A DNA stretch of 64,000 nt from Chitinophaga sp. H8 (GCF_040567655.1 NZ_JBEXAC010000002.1:1984001-2048000); one strand, 5' to 3'; positions 1 to 8,223 are shown, counted from the first letter of the stretch. Made by a program: numbers and translations. Notes: generated by a model from the sequence alone, not told the origin.

Positions 1-182
1 CCCTGGTTGGCATTGAGTATGAAAAATAATTGCCTGGCCTCTTCTGCAATAGCGGCCTTTTCCGGATGCTGCAACAGCCAGTTCTCCCAGAACAATACGT
101 CTGCCGGATGATCTCCCAGGCAATAACGCTGGAAGGTTTCATCACATACCAATTCTGCTGTGCCGTAATCGCGGAAATCCAT
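1..182 (-). CDS. FecR-type anti-sigma factor, N-terminal fragment
   Basis: This is the first 60 codons of a gene that runs off the left edge. It starts at the ATG at 182-180 (minus strand) and begins MDFRDYGTAELVCDETFQRY. The opening pattern, with an FxxWVxG-like FQRYCLGDHPADVLFWENWL stretch and QHPEKAAIAEEARQL, is typical of the N-terminal sigma-binding region of FecR-family anti-sigma factors in Chitinophaga and Pedobacter. Such proteins sit in the inner membrane and hold an ECF sigma factor until a SusC-type receptor signals. The likely cognate sigma is encoded at 2200-2751 on the same strand, but an oppositely oriented gene lies between them. The transmembrane and periplasmic parts are outside the window, so the family call rests on this segment alone. 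Confidence 0.7.
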   Translation of the reverse strand, partial: MDFRDYGTAELVCDETFQRYCLGDHPADVLFWENWLLQHPEKAAIAEEARQLFFILNANQ

Positions 183-527
183 ATTACAGGTGCTTTTATA
201 TACAGACGGCGAAAACAGCAGGATTTCCTAAGAAAACGGAAAACTTTTTTTCGGGGAGGGATATATACCTGTTTGCACAGGTGTTTTCTCATATTGAATT
301 ATTTGTCATTTAATAGGAGAATGCTTATTTTTAAGTGCACCAGATGCAGCTGGTTTAAGTAATAATATCATCAACCATATCCCAAAAATACCTGCAAATC
401 TGTCCTCTGATGGCTGTTGGCCCAGAGACCGGCGGATGCAATACCAAAATGTTTTTTAAAGTATAAGCACATTACCGGGCGGCCCGGGTGTGCAAGTGAT
501 GACAATAGCGTTATGAAAACTGAATAA
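183..527. other. Intergenic region between divergent genes
   Basis: This 345-base stretch separates the FecR fragment (minus) from the unknown membrane protein (plus), so promoters for both should lie here. I see no convincing ORF. Two short inverted repeats are visible: ACCTGT-TTGC-ACAGGT at 267-282, and CCGGGC-G-GCCCGG at 475-487. Neither is followed by a T run. No good TAnnTTTG -7 element was found. Confidence 0.5.
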
Positions 528-2186
528 ATGCAGATCTCTATGGCTAGAAAATGTTACCCCCTTTTAATGATACTGGTGGTTTGGATGTATGCAGGCAAAG
601 TGTCGGGGCAAATTCCGGATTTAAGAAGGAACCTTAATTACAAGGGGATACTACATCCCAACTGCGACCCTATGCCATTAGAGATCAGTGATCAAAGGTA
701 TCCGTTTGTGATTAATAATGCCTTCTTCCTGATGGGGCTGACCAAGAACTATTCCATCTTCAAACTGGACATCACCAAAAAGGCCACTTATGCTATTAAT
801 GTTTTGTGCGACAGTGTGCCGGTCAATTTTTTAGTGGTTGCTGCAGATACCATGATGATCCCGGAATATGGAGAAAAGCGGGAATATTTAAGCCGGTTGA
901 CGGCTGAGATGGAGGACAGCAAGGACTATTACCTCGTGTTGTTTAAAGAAGAAAAAAACCGATCTCACGTCAAAGCGGATGTTTCTTTTTGCGAAAATGA
1001 ACCGGGAAGGGTCAATTATCTTCAGCCAACAAAAATAACAGAAGAAACCACCCGGGATTTATACCTGTATGATGAAAAGGCGGTTAGCTATGAAGGCATG
1101 AAATATGCCATGTTTGATATTTCCAGCTTAAGCGATCATAATAACTATGTAAGGATCCGGGTATCTGCCGATTTTGTACCTGTTATTGTAGGGTTGAACG
1201 GGAAGGATCAGATCATCATCAGGGACAAAGGATTGAAAGATGAATATACTTCCACCTTGCTGGTGAGCAAAAAGGATAGCATCGCTAAGATAGGAATCAA
1301 AGTATACCGGGATGAAAAAACCAAGTATGAAAATGCACAGTATAAATATAACATACGGGTTGAAACATTTCCCTATAACCCGGATGGGAAGTGGTGGGAA
1401 AGGATCAAATGGTGGTTCCAGGATCCCTTGTTCACCTTCCTGGCAGCGCTGGTGGTGACTGCTATCAGCGTATATGTGTCTTACGTGATCAGCAGAAAAA
1501 AGAAGATATTACATTACCGGGAACTGGTGGATTCCGTTATCATTTTTGATGATCCGGCTGATAGCGGCTCTACCCCTATCACAGTAGAAAATGAGGTGCT
1601 GCATAAAGCCTGCCTGTTCCGGATGAAACTGCATAATAACAGCGGTAGCCGTATTGAAAAGTCTTACGTAAAGGAGAAAGTAACGATAGAATTGTTGAAC
1701 ATGGTAAGGATTGTAACGTTCAAAATGACGCCGGCAGGCAATGGATGGGGCACTATTACCAAAACAGGCGATAATATCATAACGGTTGATTTTGATTTCA
1801 TTGATGATGGAGATGAGCTGGAATTTAAAATTATTGCCGAAATAGACGAGCATTACTTCCCTAAAGGAGGGATCCATATTAAAATGCGGGGAAAGATTGC
1901 AGAAGTGAAGATAAAGGAATACGTGAATACGCCACAGGAGCTGTTTGACAGCACCTTTATGGGTTTTGGTATGTTCTTTTACCTGATGTTGATTCCGTTG
2001 TTGTTAGTATCTGCCTTTGATCTACGGCTCCCTTCCTGGGGCTCCACTATTATGTCTTTCATTTATTCTGTCTGGGGGATTTTTGCGGTGGTGTATTTCA
2101 CCTGCTTTAAAAGAGGCAGAAGGATCATGATGGGCATGTTTCACCAGTTTAAGTACTCCCTTAAAAGATTGTTGCAGCGGGGGTGA
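528..2186 (+). CDS. Unknown membrane protein with large periplasmic domain
   Basis: I do not recognise the family. The 552-residue protein starts with a signal-peptide-like segment (MARKCYPLLMILVVWMYAGK...), preceded by four residues if the first ATG is used; the ATG at 540 is an equally good start. Residues about 30-290 would be periplasmic. A transmembrane helix (FTFLAALVVTAISVYVSYVI) lies near residue 310, followed by a charged, beta-rich domain of about 150 residues that should be cytoplasmic. Two further hydrophobic segments close the protein near residues 475-530 (MFFYLMLIPLLLVSAFDL and FIYSVWGIFAVVYFTCF). It is inserted, on the opposite strand, between an ECF sigma gene and the FecR gene that would normally follow it. 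It ends 13 bases before the sigma gene ends, so the two are convergent. Confidence 0.7.
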   Translation: MQISMARKCYPLLMILVVWMYAGKVSGQIPDLRRNLNYKGILHPNCDPMPLEISDQRYPFVINNAFFLMGLTKNYSIFKLDITKKATYAINVLCDSVPVNFLVVAADTMMIPEYGEKREYLSRLTAEMEDSKDYYLVLFKEEKNRSHVKADVSFCENEPGRVNYLQPTKITEETTRDLYLYDEKAVSYEGMKYAMFDISSLSDHNNYVRIRVSADFVPVIVGLNGKDQIIIRDKGLKDEYTSTLLVSKKDSIAKIGIKVYRDEKTKYENAQYKYNIRVETFPYNPDGKWWERIKWWFQDPLFTFLAALVVTAISVYVSYVISRKKKILHYRELVDSVIIFDDPADSGSTPITVENEVLHKACLFRMKLHNNSGSRIEKSYVKEKVTIELLNMVRIVTFKMTPAGNGWGTITKTGDNIITVDFDFIDDGDELEFKIIAEIDEHYFPKGGIHIKMRGKIAEVKIKEYVNTPQELFDSTFMGFGMFFYLMLIPLLLVSAFDLRLPSWGSTIMSFIYSVWGIFAVVYFTCFKRGRRIMMGMFHQFKYSLKRLLQRG

Positions 2187-2199
2187 GGGGGCACCGCCA

Positions 2200-2751
2200 T
2201 CATTTCAACATTTTACGTAACACTTTAATCGCATCGTAAACAGTATTATAAGCGGTTTTTACCGTTTGGGAGGTTTGTGCAGCGATCTGCTCATAGGTAA
2301 GTCCTTCAAAAAACTTGAGCCGGATCAGCTCCGTTTGCCGGGGTGTTAGCTGCTGCATGGCCAGGCGTAGTTTGGTTTTTAGTTCTTCATTATGCTGCAC
2401 CCGAATGATGATCTCTTCATAGGATAGTTCACTGAGGTCGCCTTCATGTGCCATATGATGCACTGCGGTATCTATCCTGGAGCGGTAGTTGAATTGGTCT
2501 TGTATGTGGTTGCGCAGTGCAGTAAACAAATATGCGCGTACCTGGGTTACCGGTTGCAGCTGCGCCCGTTTTTCCCACAGTTGTAAAAAAAGCTGGTTTA
2601 CCCCATCTTTTACGAGTTCGTCATCGCCGCATATTTTTAAGCCAAACCTGATCAGATGAAAATAGGTGTTGTTATACAGGGCAAACAAAGCCTGCTTATC
2701 ATCTTGTCTGATTTGTTCCCAATAAACCCTGTTATCTTCCTCCTGCGACAT
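2200..2751 (-). CDS. ECF-subfamily RNA polymerase sigma factor
   Basis: A 183-residue extracytoplasmic-function sigma factor. Region 2 occupies roughly residues 20-90 (LFALYNNTYFHLIRFGLKIC, then VNQLFLQLWEKRAQL and the -10-reading RAYLFTALRNHIQD). Region 4 is at roughly 125-180 (MQQLTPRQTELIRLKFFEGL, YEQIAAQTSQTVKTAYNTVY), a helix-turn-helix for the -35/-33 element. The start is a clean ATG. In this phylum such sigmas are normally followed by a FecR anti-sigma gene, then susC/susD. Here the next gene on the strand is the FecR fragment at 1-182, 2 kb away beyond an oppositely oriented gene. The assignment as sigma factor is secure; the pairing is inferred. Confidence 0.93.
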   Translation of the reverse strand: MSQEEDNRVYWEQIRQDDKQALFALYNNTYFHLIRFGLKICGDDELVKDGVNQLFLQLWEKRAQLQPVTQVRAYLFTALRNHIQDQFNYRSRIDTAVHHMAHEGDLSELSYEEIIIRVQHNEELKTKLRLAMQQLTPRQTELIRLKFFEGLTYEQIAAQTSQTVKTAYNTVYDAIKVLRKMLK

Positions 2752-2813
2752 ATGAGGCTAAATTAGTAAATATGTTTTAGTTTTATCCCAGCCCAGGGCC
2801 GTGAGCATTCAGT

Positions 2814-2883
2814 TTTGTCGCATTTCACCATTTTATTTGTCGTATTTCACCAGTGCCGGATTCGGTTATCTTTCTCATTTTTG
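2814..2883 (+). promoter_or_regulatory. Tandem TTTGTCG repeats plus -7-like element (site 1)
   Basis: Two near-identical 17-mers, TTTGTCGCATTTCACCA (2814-2830) and TTTGTCGTATTTCACCA (2836-2852), lie in direct orientation 22 bp apart. Exactly 44 bp after the start of the second comes the TTTG of CATTTTTG (2876-2883), one base off the Bacteroidota -7 consensus TAnnTTTG. The ATG of the helix-hairpin-helix protein is 24 bp further on. No -33 TTTG is present at the usual distance, which fits an activator-dependent promoter. The same layout recurs at 23782-23851 and 25752-25820. Confidence 0.6.
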
Positions 2884-2907
2884 TAATGGATAAATGATAT
2901 CATCACC

Positions 2908-3123
2908 ATGAAAAAGATTCCGGCAGGAAATGATCTGCCTCCTAAATTATCACAGCCGGCTATCCGGGCATTGCATCTCGCGGGTTATACTACGCTTGCC
3001 AGTTTAAGTAAAGTAAGTGAAAGTGAAGTGGCGAGGTTACATGGCGTAGGGCCAACGGCGATTGTACTGATCAAAGCGGCTTTCCAGGAGAAGGGACTTT
3101 CTTTTACGAAAGCAAAAAAATAA
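2908..3123 (+). CDS. Free-standing helix-hairpin-helix protein, RpoA C-terminal-domain-like
   Basis: A 71-residue protein that is essentially one domain. The pattern LSQPAIRALHLAGYTTLASL followed by SESEVARLHGVGPTAIVLIK matches the C-terminal domain of the RNA polymerase alpha subunit, which contains a helix-hairpin-helix and binds UP elements and activators. The HGVGPTA turn is the hairpin glycine motif. No alpha N-terminal domain is present, so it cannot assemble polymerase by itself. It could bind DNA or an activator as a small modulator, but this is inference. The gene lies between two ECF sigma genes and behind an unusual tandem-repeat promoter. It ends 7 bases before the end of the convergent sigma gene. 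Confidence 0.8.
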   Translation: MKKIPAGNDLPPKLSQPAIRALHLAGYTTLASLSKVSESEVARLHGVGPTAIVLIKAAFQEKGLSFTKAKK

Positions 3124-3130
3124 GGTAGCA

Positions 3131-3715
3131 TTAACTCAGCGCCAATACCAGTAAAATGAGCAGGAGGTCTTTTTCTCCCAGCTGTATGCGCAGCAGGCGC
3201 AGCGCTTTGCCGATATGTTTCTCTACCGTATTTACGGAGATATTCAGCCTGGCTGCAATGGTTTTATATGGAAGCTGCTCATACCGGCTCAGGATAAATG
3301 CTTCCCGGCATTTGTCTGGCAGTGCCTGGATAGAGCGGTATAGCACCGCCTCCAGCTCTTTGCCTTCCAGCATATTGTCGATAGAATCAAAACGCTCCTG
3401 CTGCCGTCCTATGTTATCATGATGGGTAGCATGCAGCAGGTCGGCCCGGATAATATCCAGGATCTTATGACGCAGGGTCGTAAAAAGATAGCCCGCAATA
3501 TTTTCCGTATGTTTTATTTCCGCCTTTTTGAGAAAGAGGGTGATAAACACTTCCTGTACTACTTCCTTCGCTGCTTCCTGGGATTTTAACCGCTTGTGGG
3601 CTGCATTTAACAACGGTATCGCATACGTATCGTAGATGGCGTCAAAAGCCCATTCCTTGCCTTGTAAGAGTAACTGGAACAGTTCTTCGGAAGTGTATTG
3701 GTTCGTTTTGATGAT
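3131..3715 (-). CDS. ECF-subfamily sigma factor with no conventional start codon
   Basis: An ECF sigma factor with region 2 (EEAKEVVQ-like QEAAKEVVQEVFITLFLKKA, then IAGYLFTTLRHKILDIIRAD) and region 4 (LPDKCREAFILSRYEQLPYK, IAARLNISVNTVEKHIGKAL). The first ATG/GTG/TTG in frame is a TTG at 3613, but using it would delete the first helix of region 2. The frame stays open upstream to a TAA at 3730-3728, and the upstream residues (YTSEELFQLLLQGKEWAFDA) align with normal ECF N-termini. The likely start is therefore non-standard, perhaps one of two ATC codons at 3715 or 3712; the coordinate given assumes the former. It is divergent from the FecR gene at 3862 and is the probable sigma for that utilisation locus. 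A start-region sequence error cannot be excluded. Confidence 0.8.
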   Translation of the reverse strand: MIKTNQYTSEELFQLLLQGKEWAFDAIYDTYAIPLLNAAHKRLKSQEAAKEVVQEVFITLFLKKAEIKHTENIAGYLFTTLRHKILDIIRADLLHATHHDNIGRQQERFDSIDNMLEGKELEAVLYRSIQALPDKCREAFILSRYEQLPYKTIAARLNISVNTVEKHIGKALRLLRIQLGEKDLLLILLVLALS

Positions 3716-3736
3716 GTAACGCGGATTTTATACGGC

Positions 3737-3744
3737 CAAATATA
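3737..3744 (-). promoter_or_regulatory. Candidate -7 element for the ECF sigma gene
   Basis: The minus strand reads TATATTTG, a full match to the Bacteroidota -7 consensus TAnnTTTG. Transcription would start near 3730, leaving only a 15-20 base leader before the proposed ATC start codons. I found no -33 TTTG at the standard distance. Confidence 0.4.
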
Positions 3745-3861
3745 GTGGGTTTCGGGAGAAGTGGTGCGTACTAAATTCACCCAATATGACGCGATCTTGT
3801 TTTTTTTAAAAGGGGATGGCGGTAACGGCTTGCTGATCCGTTAAGTATATAAAGCAAGTAC

Positions 3862-4851
3862 ATGAATAAAGACCAGTTACTGATCCTTATTGAAGAATAC
3901 CTGGATGGAGAAGCTACTCCGGCGGAACAGCGATGGGTGGAAAACTGGTATCATACCTTTGAACAGGAAGACGAATGGCTGCCTGAAGGATCGGCGGCGG
4001 CAGCAGAAACGCGGGAACAGCTGAAAAGTACGCTGAAAGAAAAACTGGGCGGCATCCGGCAGCTCGATGCGGTCAACCAACAGGTATTCCAGCTGCGCCG
4101 GCGCCGTATCCGCATCATATCAGGGGTGGCTGCAGCGATATTATTGCTGGTTACTACCACGCTGCTTTACTGGTGGTTATCTGCCGGGGCAGGCAATATG
4201 GTCATCACAGCAGTAGGTAAACCCCGGTATATCGCATTGCCGGATGGGTCTACCGTATGGTTAAATACCGGCAGCAAACTGGAATATGCCAAAGGTTTCA
4301 GCGGCAGGGAAAGGGCGGTACTGCTGGAAGGAGAAGCTTACTTCGATGTGGTGGAAAATGAAAAACAACCTTTCCTGGTACGCTCCGGAAAACTAATCAC
4401 CCGCGTGCTGGGCACCGCTTTCAGCGTAAAGGCTTATAAGAACATGGATACCATCATGGTAACCGTGCTGCAAGGCAAAGTGCAGGTGAATGATGAGGCG
4501 GTTACTATGGCTACACTTACCAAAAGAGAACGTTTATTATTCCAGACCACTACCGGCAACGCAGCCAGGGATGAGGTAGACAGCCTCGCCACCCACGCGT
4601 GGGACAGCGGCCAGCTGGAATTTGAAAAACAAACACTGAAAGAAATTACCACCATCCTGGGCAAATGGCATGGCTATACTTTTGTATTTCACCACGCGGA
4701 ACTGGAACAATGTATATACACCGGAACACTGGACCGCACTGCACCACTGGCAGAGCAGGTGAATCTTTTATGCGATGTGAACAATATGAATTGCCGGATA
4801 GATAGTGTTAGTAAAGAAGTGTGGATAGATGGGACCGGATGCAACCAATAA
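3862..4851 (+). CDS. FecR-family anti-sigma factor
   Basis: A 329-residue inner-membrane anti-sigma factor. Residues 1-80 are cytoplasmic and should bind the ECF sigma. A transmembrane helix lies at about 84-107 (IISGVAAAILLLVTTTLLYW). The periplasmic FecR domain follows, with the hallmark ALPDGSTVWLNTGSKLEY (about 125-142), ERAVLLEGEAYFDV and LGTAFSVKAY. The C-terminal part (LKEITTILGKWHGYTFVFHH) matches the DUF4974 domain that contacts the receptor's STN domain. It is divergent from an ECF sigma gene and sits 108 bp upstream of an STN-containing SusC. This is the standard order for cell-surface signalling that turns on a glycan locus when substrate is bound outside. Confidence 0.95.
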   Translation: MNKDQLLILIEEYLDGEATPAEQRWVENWYHTFEQEDEWLPEGSAAAAETREQLKSTLKEKLGGIRQLDAVNQQVFQLRRRRIRIISGVAAAILLLVTTTLLYWWLSAGAGNMVITAVGKPRYIALPDGSTVWLNTGSKLEYAKGFSGRERAVLLEGEAYFDVVENEKQPFLVRSGKLITRVLGTAFSVKAYKNMDTIMVTVLQGKVQVNDEAVTMATLTKRERLLFQTTTGNAARDEVDSLATHAWDSGQLEFEKQTLKEITTILGKWHGYTFVFHHAELEQCIYTGTLDRTAPLAEQVNLLCDVNNMNCRIDSVSKEVWIDGTGCNQ

Positions 4852-4887
4852 ACTGTAAAAATTCCAGTAAATAATATGAAATAAAAA

Positions 4888-4914
4888 ACCGTCCTGTGTA
4901 TCAGACAAGACGGT
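4888..4914. promoter_or_regulatory. Hairpin in the FecR-SusC gap
   Basis: ACCGTC and GACGGT (4888-4893, 4909-4914) pair, extended after one mismatch by TGT/ACA around a seven-base loop. On the plus strand no T run follows, so it is not a classical terminator for fecR; on the minus strand the complement is followed by TTTTTTATTTC. It may attenuate or protect the mRNA between the weakly expressed fecR and the strongly expressed susC, which is an inference. Confidence 0.4.
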
Positions 4915-4959
4915 CAATGTTGAGTTTCTAATTGAGTAATCTAAAACCCACACAAATCT

Positions 4960-7900
4960 ATGCAATTTCATGTAAATGAAAAGGCGCGGGCATACTATGC
5001 CCTGCACAGGGCCATATGGCGCGCCGTCAACCAAAACGCAATTCCAATTATGAGAATCTCGTCGTTGTTATTAGCTATGATGGTCACCACCGCTTCTGCT
5101 TTAAAAGCAGATCATGCATCGGGCCAGAAAGTGAAAGAGATGAAACTGTCCTTACAGGCGAAGGACGAGGCGCTGATCCGCGTATTACGTAAAATTGAAG
5201 GGGCTACCACTTTCCGCTTTGTATACAACGCAGCTCAGGTAAACGGCGACCTGCCGGTAAGTGTGGACTTTAACGATTTTCCATTAGACGATGCACTGAA
5301 CCAGCTGCTGCTCGCCAAGCACTATGCCTGGAAAGAAAAAGGGAAAAATATCATTATCTATAATACCCGCTTCGCAGATACGATCCGTGTACGCGGCCGC
5401 GTGCTCAACCGCACGGAACCTCCCGTGCCATTGCCAGGTGTAACGGTGGCGGTGAAAGGTACTACGAATGGTCTTACTACCGATGCAGATGGTTTCTTTG
5501 AAATAATAGCCCACCGCAATGATGTGCTGGTATTCAGTTTTATAGGATACAAACCTCAGGAATACAGTGTAAGCAATGAACAGCGTAACCTCACCATTTC
5601 CCTGGCGGAGGATGTAAGTGCGCTGAATGAGGTAGTTGTAACGGGGTTCTCCCAGCAAAAGGTGAAACACCTGGCCAGTTCTATCAGCACGGTCAACATG
5701 AACAATGTGAATAACAAACCCGTTACCCAGTTGTCGCAAGCCCTGCAAGGGGGTGCTACGGGCGTATTCGTAAATCAGCGCTCTGGATTGCCTGGTGGCG
5801 ATGCGGCAGCTATCAAGATCAGAGGGGTAGGCTCCTTTATGGGGTCCGATCCGCTGGTACTGGTGGATGGGGTGCCTTTTGATATGAACCTGCTGGACCC
5901 TAATACCGTAGAAAGTATTTCTGTTCTGAAAGATGCTGCTGCTGCTTCTATCTATGGTGCCAGGGCGGGTAATGGCGTAATCCTCATCACTACTAAAAGA
6001 GGGGTGGCCGGTAAGCCGGTAGTACAATATAATGCGTATGCAGGTGCACAGGTGCCTACCTATATGCCCGAATTTGTGGATGCGGCTACCTATATGCGCA
6101 TGGTGAACGAAGCTAGTTTCAACGAAAACAAGGCAATGCCTTTCAGCCAAAGCAGGATCGAGATCACGAGGTCCGGGCTTGATCCGGTCAACTATCCGGA
6201 TACCCGCTGGGCAGATCTTTCTATCCGCAACGTATCTTCTATCCACCAGCATTTCCTGTCTGTAGCCGGTGGTAACAGCACCGCCCGTTTTGCCATTACG
6301 GGCAACTATCTCTCACAGGAAGGCATGCTGCAAAATACCAGCTTCAGCAGGGCCTCCCTCCGCGCTAATACCAGTGTGGACCTGCGTAAAAACATCGTGG
6401 TGTTCGCAGATATGTTCATTAACCGTAACCAGCAAAAAGAACCTTATTCCGGCAATAACCAGATTTTTAGCTGGGTATATACGGCTGCGCCGAATGTGGT
6501 GGCCAGATTCCCGCAGAAAGAAGGTCGCCCCGGATATACCTACTATGGTGATATCGGGGAAACCTGGAACCCCGTGGCCAACCTGGACAAAGGCGGATAC
6601 CGCCAAAGCCTGCGGGATGAAGCGCTGCTGAACCTCCGCCCCAAATGGACGGTTATCCCCGGACTGGATTTTAAAGGACAGTTCAGCTACCGCGTATCTA
6701 CGGGGGTGGATAAACGTAACCGCGATGCCTATGTGTTCTATGATTATTTTACCGACTACCAGATAGGCCGCAACTTTAGTGATGATAAAAGCGCCAGCGC
6801 AGCAAACCGCAGCAGCTATTATTACCTGGGCGGTAACTTCGACTATACCAAAACGTTTGGTAAACACCGCCTGAACGCGCTGGCAGGATATTCCCAGGAA
6901 CTGAACAATGCGGATGCTTTTAAAGAAATTGCCCTCCGCTCCGGTTTTGTTAAAGCATACTATAGCTATGATAATAAATACCTGCTCGAAGCCAGCATAC
7001 GTCGCGATGGTTCTTCCCTCTTCGGGGATGGTCATAAATGGGGCAACTTCCCCTCTGTGGCAGTAGGCTGGAACCTGGCGGAAGAAAAATTCATGAAACA
7101 GTTCGCTTTCCTCAACCAGCTGAAATTAAGGGCTTCCTATGGTACGCTGGGTAATAATAATATTGCGCCCTACCTGTATCAGTCTACCATACAGTCAGGC
7201 AATGGCGCGGAAATTTCCAACGGTAATCCCAACATCAGCTGGGAAACAATGGGGATCACCGACCTGGGGGCCAATATCAGCCTGTTTAAAAGTAAACTGG
7301 ATATCACCATCGACTGGTACAACCGGAAAACAACGGATATGATCCTGAATCCCCAACCCTCCCTGGTTTCAGGACTGAAATCCGGACCGGTAAATATTGG
7401 CAGTATGGTCAATAAAGGCTGGGAAGTATTGGTGGGATACAATGGTACCATCGCACCAAGGATTGCATTTACCGCTAATGTGGGTATGTCTTACAATAAA
7501 TCCAGGATCCTCAAACTGGCCAAGGGTACTATGATTGAAGGCGATTACATCTATCGCGAAGGAGGAGAAATGGGTGAGTTCTATGGTTATAAGAGCAACG
7601 GGTTATTACAGCAAAAGGATATTGATAATAAGGTGCCTTTGCTGCAAGGGCAAAAACCAGGCGATATCGGATACGTGGATATGAATAAAGATGGCTTCAT
7701 CACGGATGCCGATAAAACCGTGCTGGGTAATACCGATCCTCGTCTCACCTATTTCAGTAACCTCTCTTTATATCTGTGGAATTTTGATATCGAAGCATTG
7801 GTAACCGGTGTAGGTACTGTTACCGGCATCTATTCCGGTCGTATTGCTATCCCTTTCAATAATGGGGTAGAAGGAGGAACACCGCAACTGATGCATATGG

Positions 7901-8205
7901 ATTACTGGACACCGCAAAATACCGGCGCCCGTTTTCCCCGCCTGCGGCCTACGCCCGAGCATAATGTGTACACCTCCAGCTTCTGGTCGGAAAATGCGGC
8001 CTTCCTCCGGATCAGGTATATCTCTGCCGGTTACAATATCCCACTTGCTCCTGGTGGGATCATTAAAAAGTTAAGGGTGTATGTGAATGCACAAAATCCC
8101 TTTACCTTCTCCAGGATGAAAGCGCTGGACCCGGAAAGCAAAGGCAATGAAACCACTTACCCCATCATGCGTACCTATATCGGTGGTGTAAATGTTACTT
8201 TCTAA
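4960..8205 (+). CDS. susC: SusC-type TonB-dependent outer-membrane receptor with STN signalling domain
   Basis: A 1081-residue outer-membrane glycan importer. After a signal segment at about 31-55 comes a secretin/TonB short N-terminal (STN) domain at about 61-136 (SLQAKDEALIRVLRKIEGAT, FPLDDALNQLLLAKHYAWKE). A carboxypeptidase-regulatory-like beta-sandwich spans about 142-215 (VRGRVLNRTEPPVPLPGVTV, VFSFIGYKPQE). The plug opens at LNEVVVTGF (222-230) with the SusC signatures GGDAAAIKIRGVGS and DPLVLVDGVPFD. The rest is the barrel, ending ...YIGGVNVTF with a terminal Phe. The STN domain is what allows substrate binding to signal through the neighbouring FecR to the ECF sigma. The plug/barrel gate works with the SusD lipoprotein encoded 18 bp downstream. 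Energy comes from TonB-ExbBD, not encoded here. Confidence 0.97.
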   Translation: MQFHVNEKARAYYALHRAIWRAVNQNAIPIMRISSLLLAMMVTTASALKADHASGQKVKEMKLSLQAKDEALIRVLRKIEGATTFRFVYNAAQVNGDLPVSVDFNDFPLDDALNQLLLAKHYAWKEKGKNIIIYNTRFADTIRVRGRVLNRTEPPVPLPGVTVAVKGTTNGLTTDADGFFEIIAHRNDVLVFSFIGYKPQEYSVSNEQRNLTISLAEDVSALNEVVVTGFSQQKVKHLASSISTVNMNNVNNKPVTQLSQALQGGATGVFVNQRSGLPGGDAAAIKIRGVGSFMGSDPLVLVDGVPFDMNLLDPNTVESISVLKDAAAASIYGARAGNGVILITTKRGVAGKPVVQYNAYAGAQVPTYMPEFVDAATYMRMVNEASFNENKAMPFSQSRIEITRSGLDPVNYPDTRWADLSIRNVSSIHQHFLSVAGGNSTARFAITGNYLSQEGMLQNTSFSRASLRANTSVDLRKNIVVFADMFINRNQQKEPYSGNNQIFSWVYTAAPNVVARFPQKEGRPGYTYYGDIGETWNPVANLDKGGYRQSLRDEALLNLRPKWTVIPGLDFKGQFSYRVSTGVDKRNRDAYVFYDYFTDYQIGRNFSDDKSASAANRSSYYYLGGNFDYTKTFGKHRLNALAGYSQELNNADAFKEIALRSGFVKAYYSYDNKYLLEASIRRDGSSLFGDGHKWGNFPSVAVGWNLAEEKFMKQFAFLNQLKLRASYGTLGNNNIAPYLYQSTIQSGNGAEISNGNPNISWETMGITDLGANISLFKSKLDITIDWYNRKTTDMILNPQPSLVSGLKSGPVNIGSMVNKGWEVLVGYNGTIAPRIAFTANVGMSYNKSRILKLAKGTMIEGDYIYREGGEMGEFYGYKSNGLLQQKDIDNKVPLLQGQKPGDIGYVDMNKDGFITDADKTVLGNTDPRLTYFSNLSLYLWNFDIEALVTGVGTVTGIYSGRIAIPFNNGVEGGTPQLMHMDYWTPQNTGARFPRLRPTPEHNVYTSSFWSENAAFLRIRYISAGYNIPLAPGGIIKKLRVYVNAQNPFTFSRMKALDPESKGNETTYPIMRTYIGGVNVTF

Positions 8206-8223
8206 TTACAAAACGATCATATC

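Noticed and set aside
30..362. 110-codon plus-strand frame at the window start
   Set aside because: It overlaps the FecR-like frame on the minus strand, which has clear family sequence; the plus frame is low-complexity in character and has no motif.
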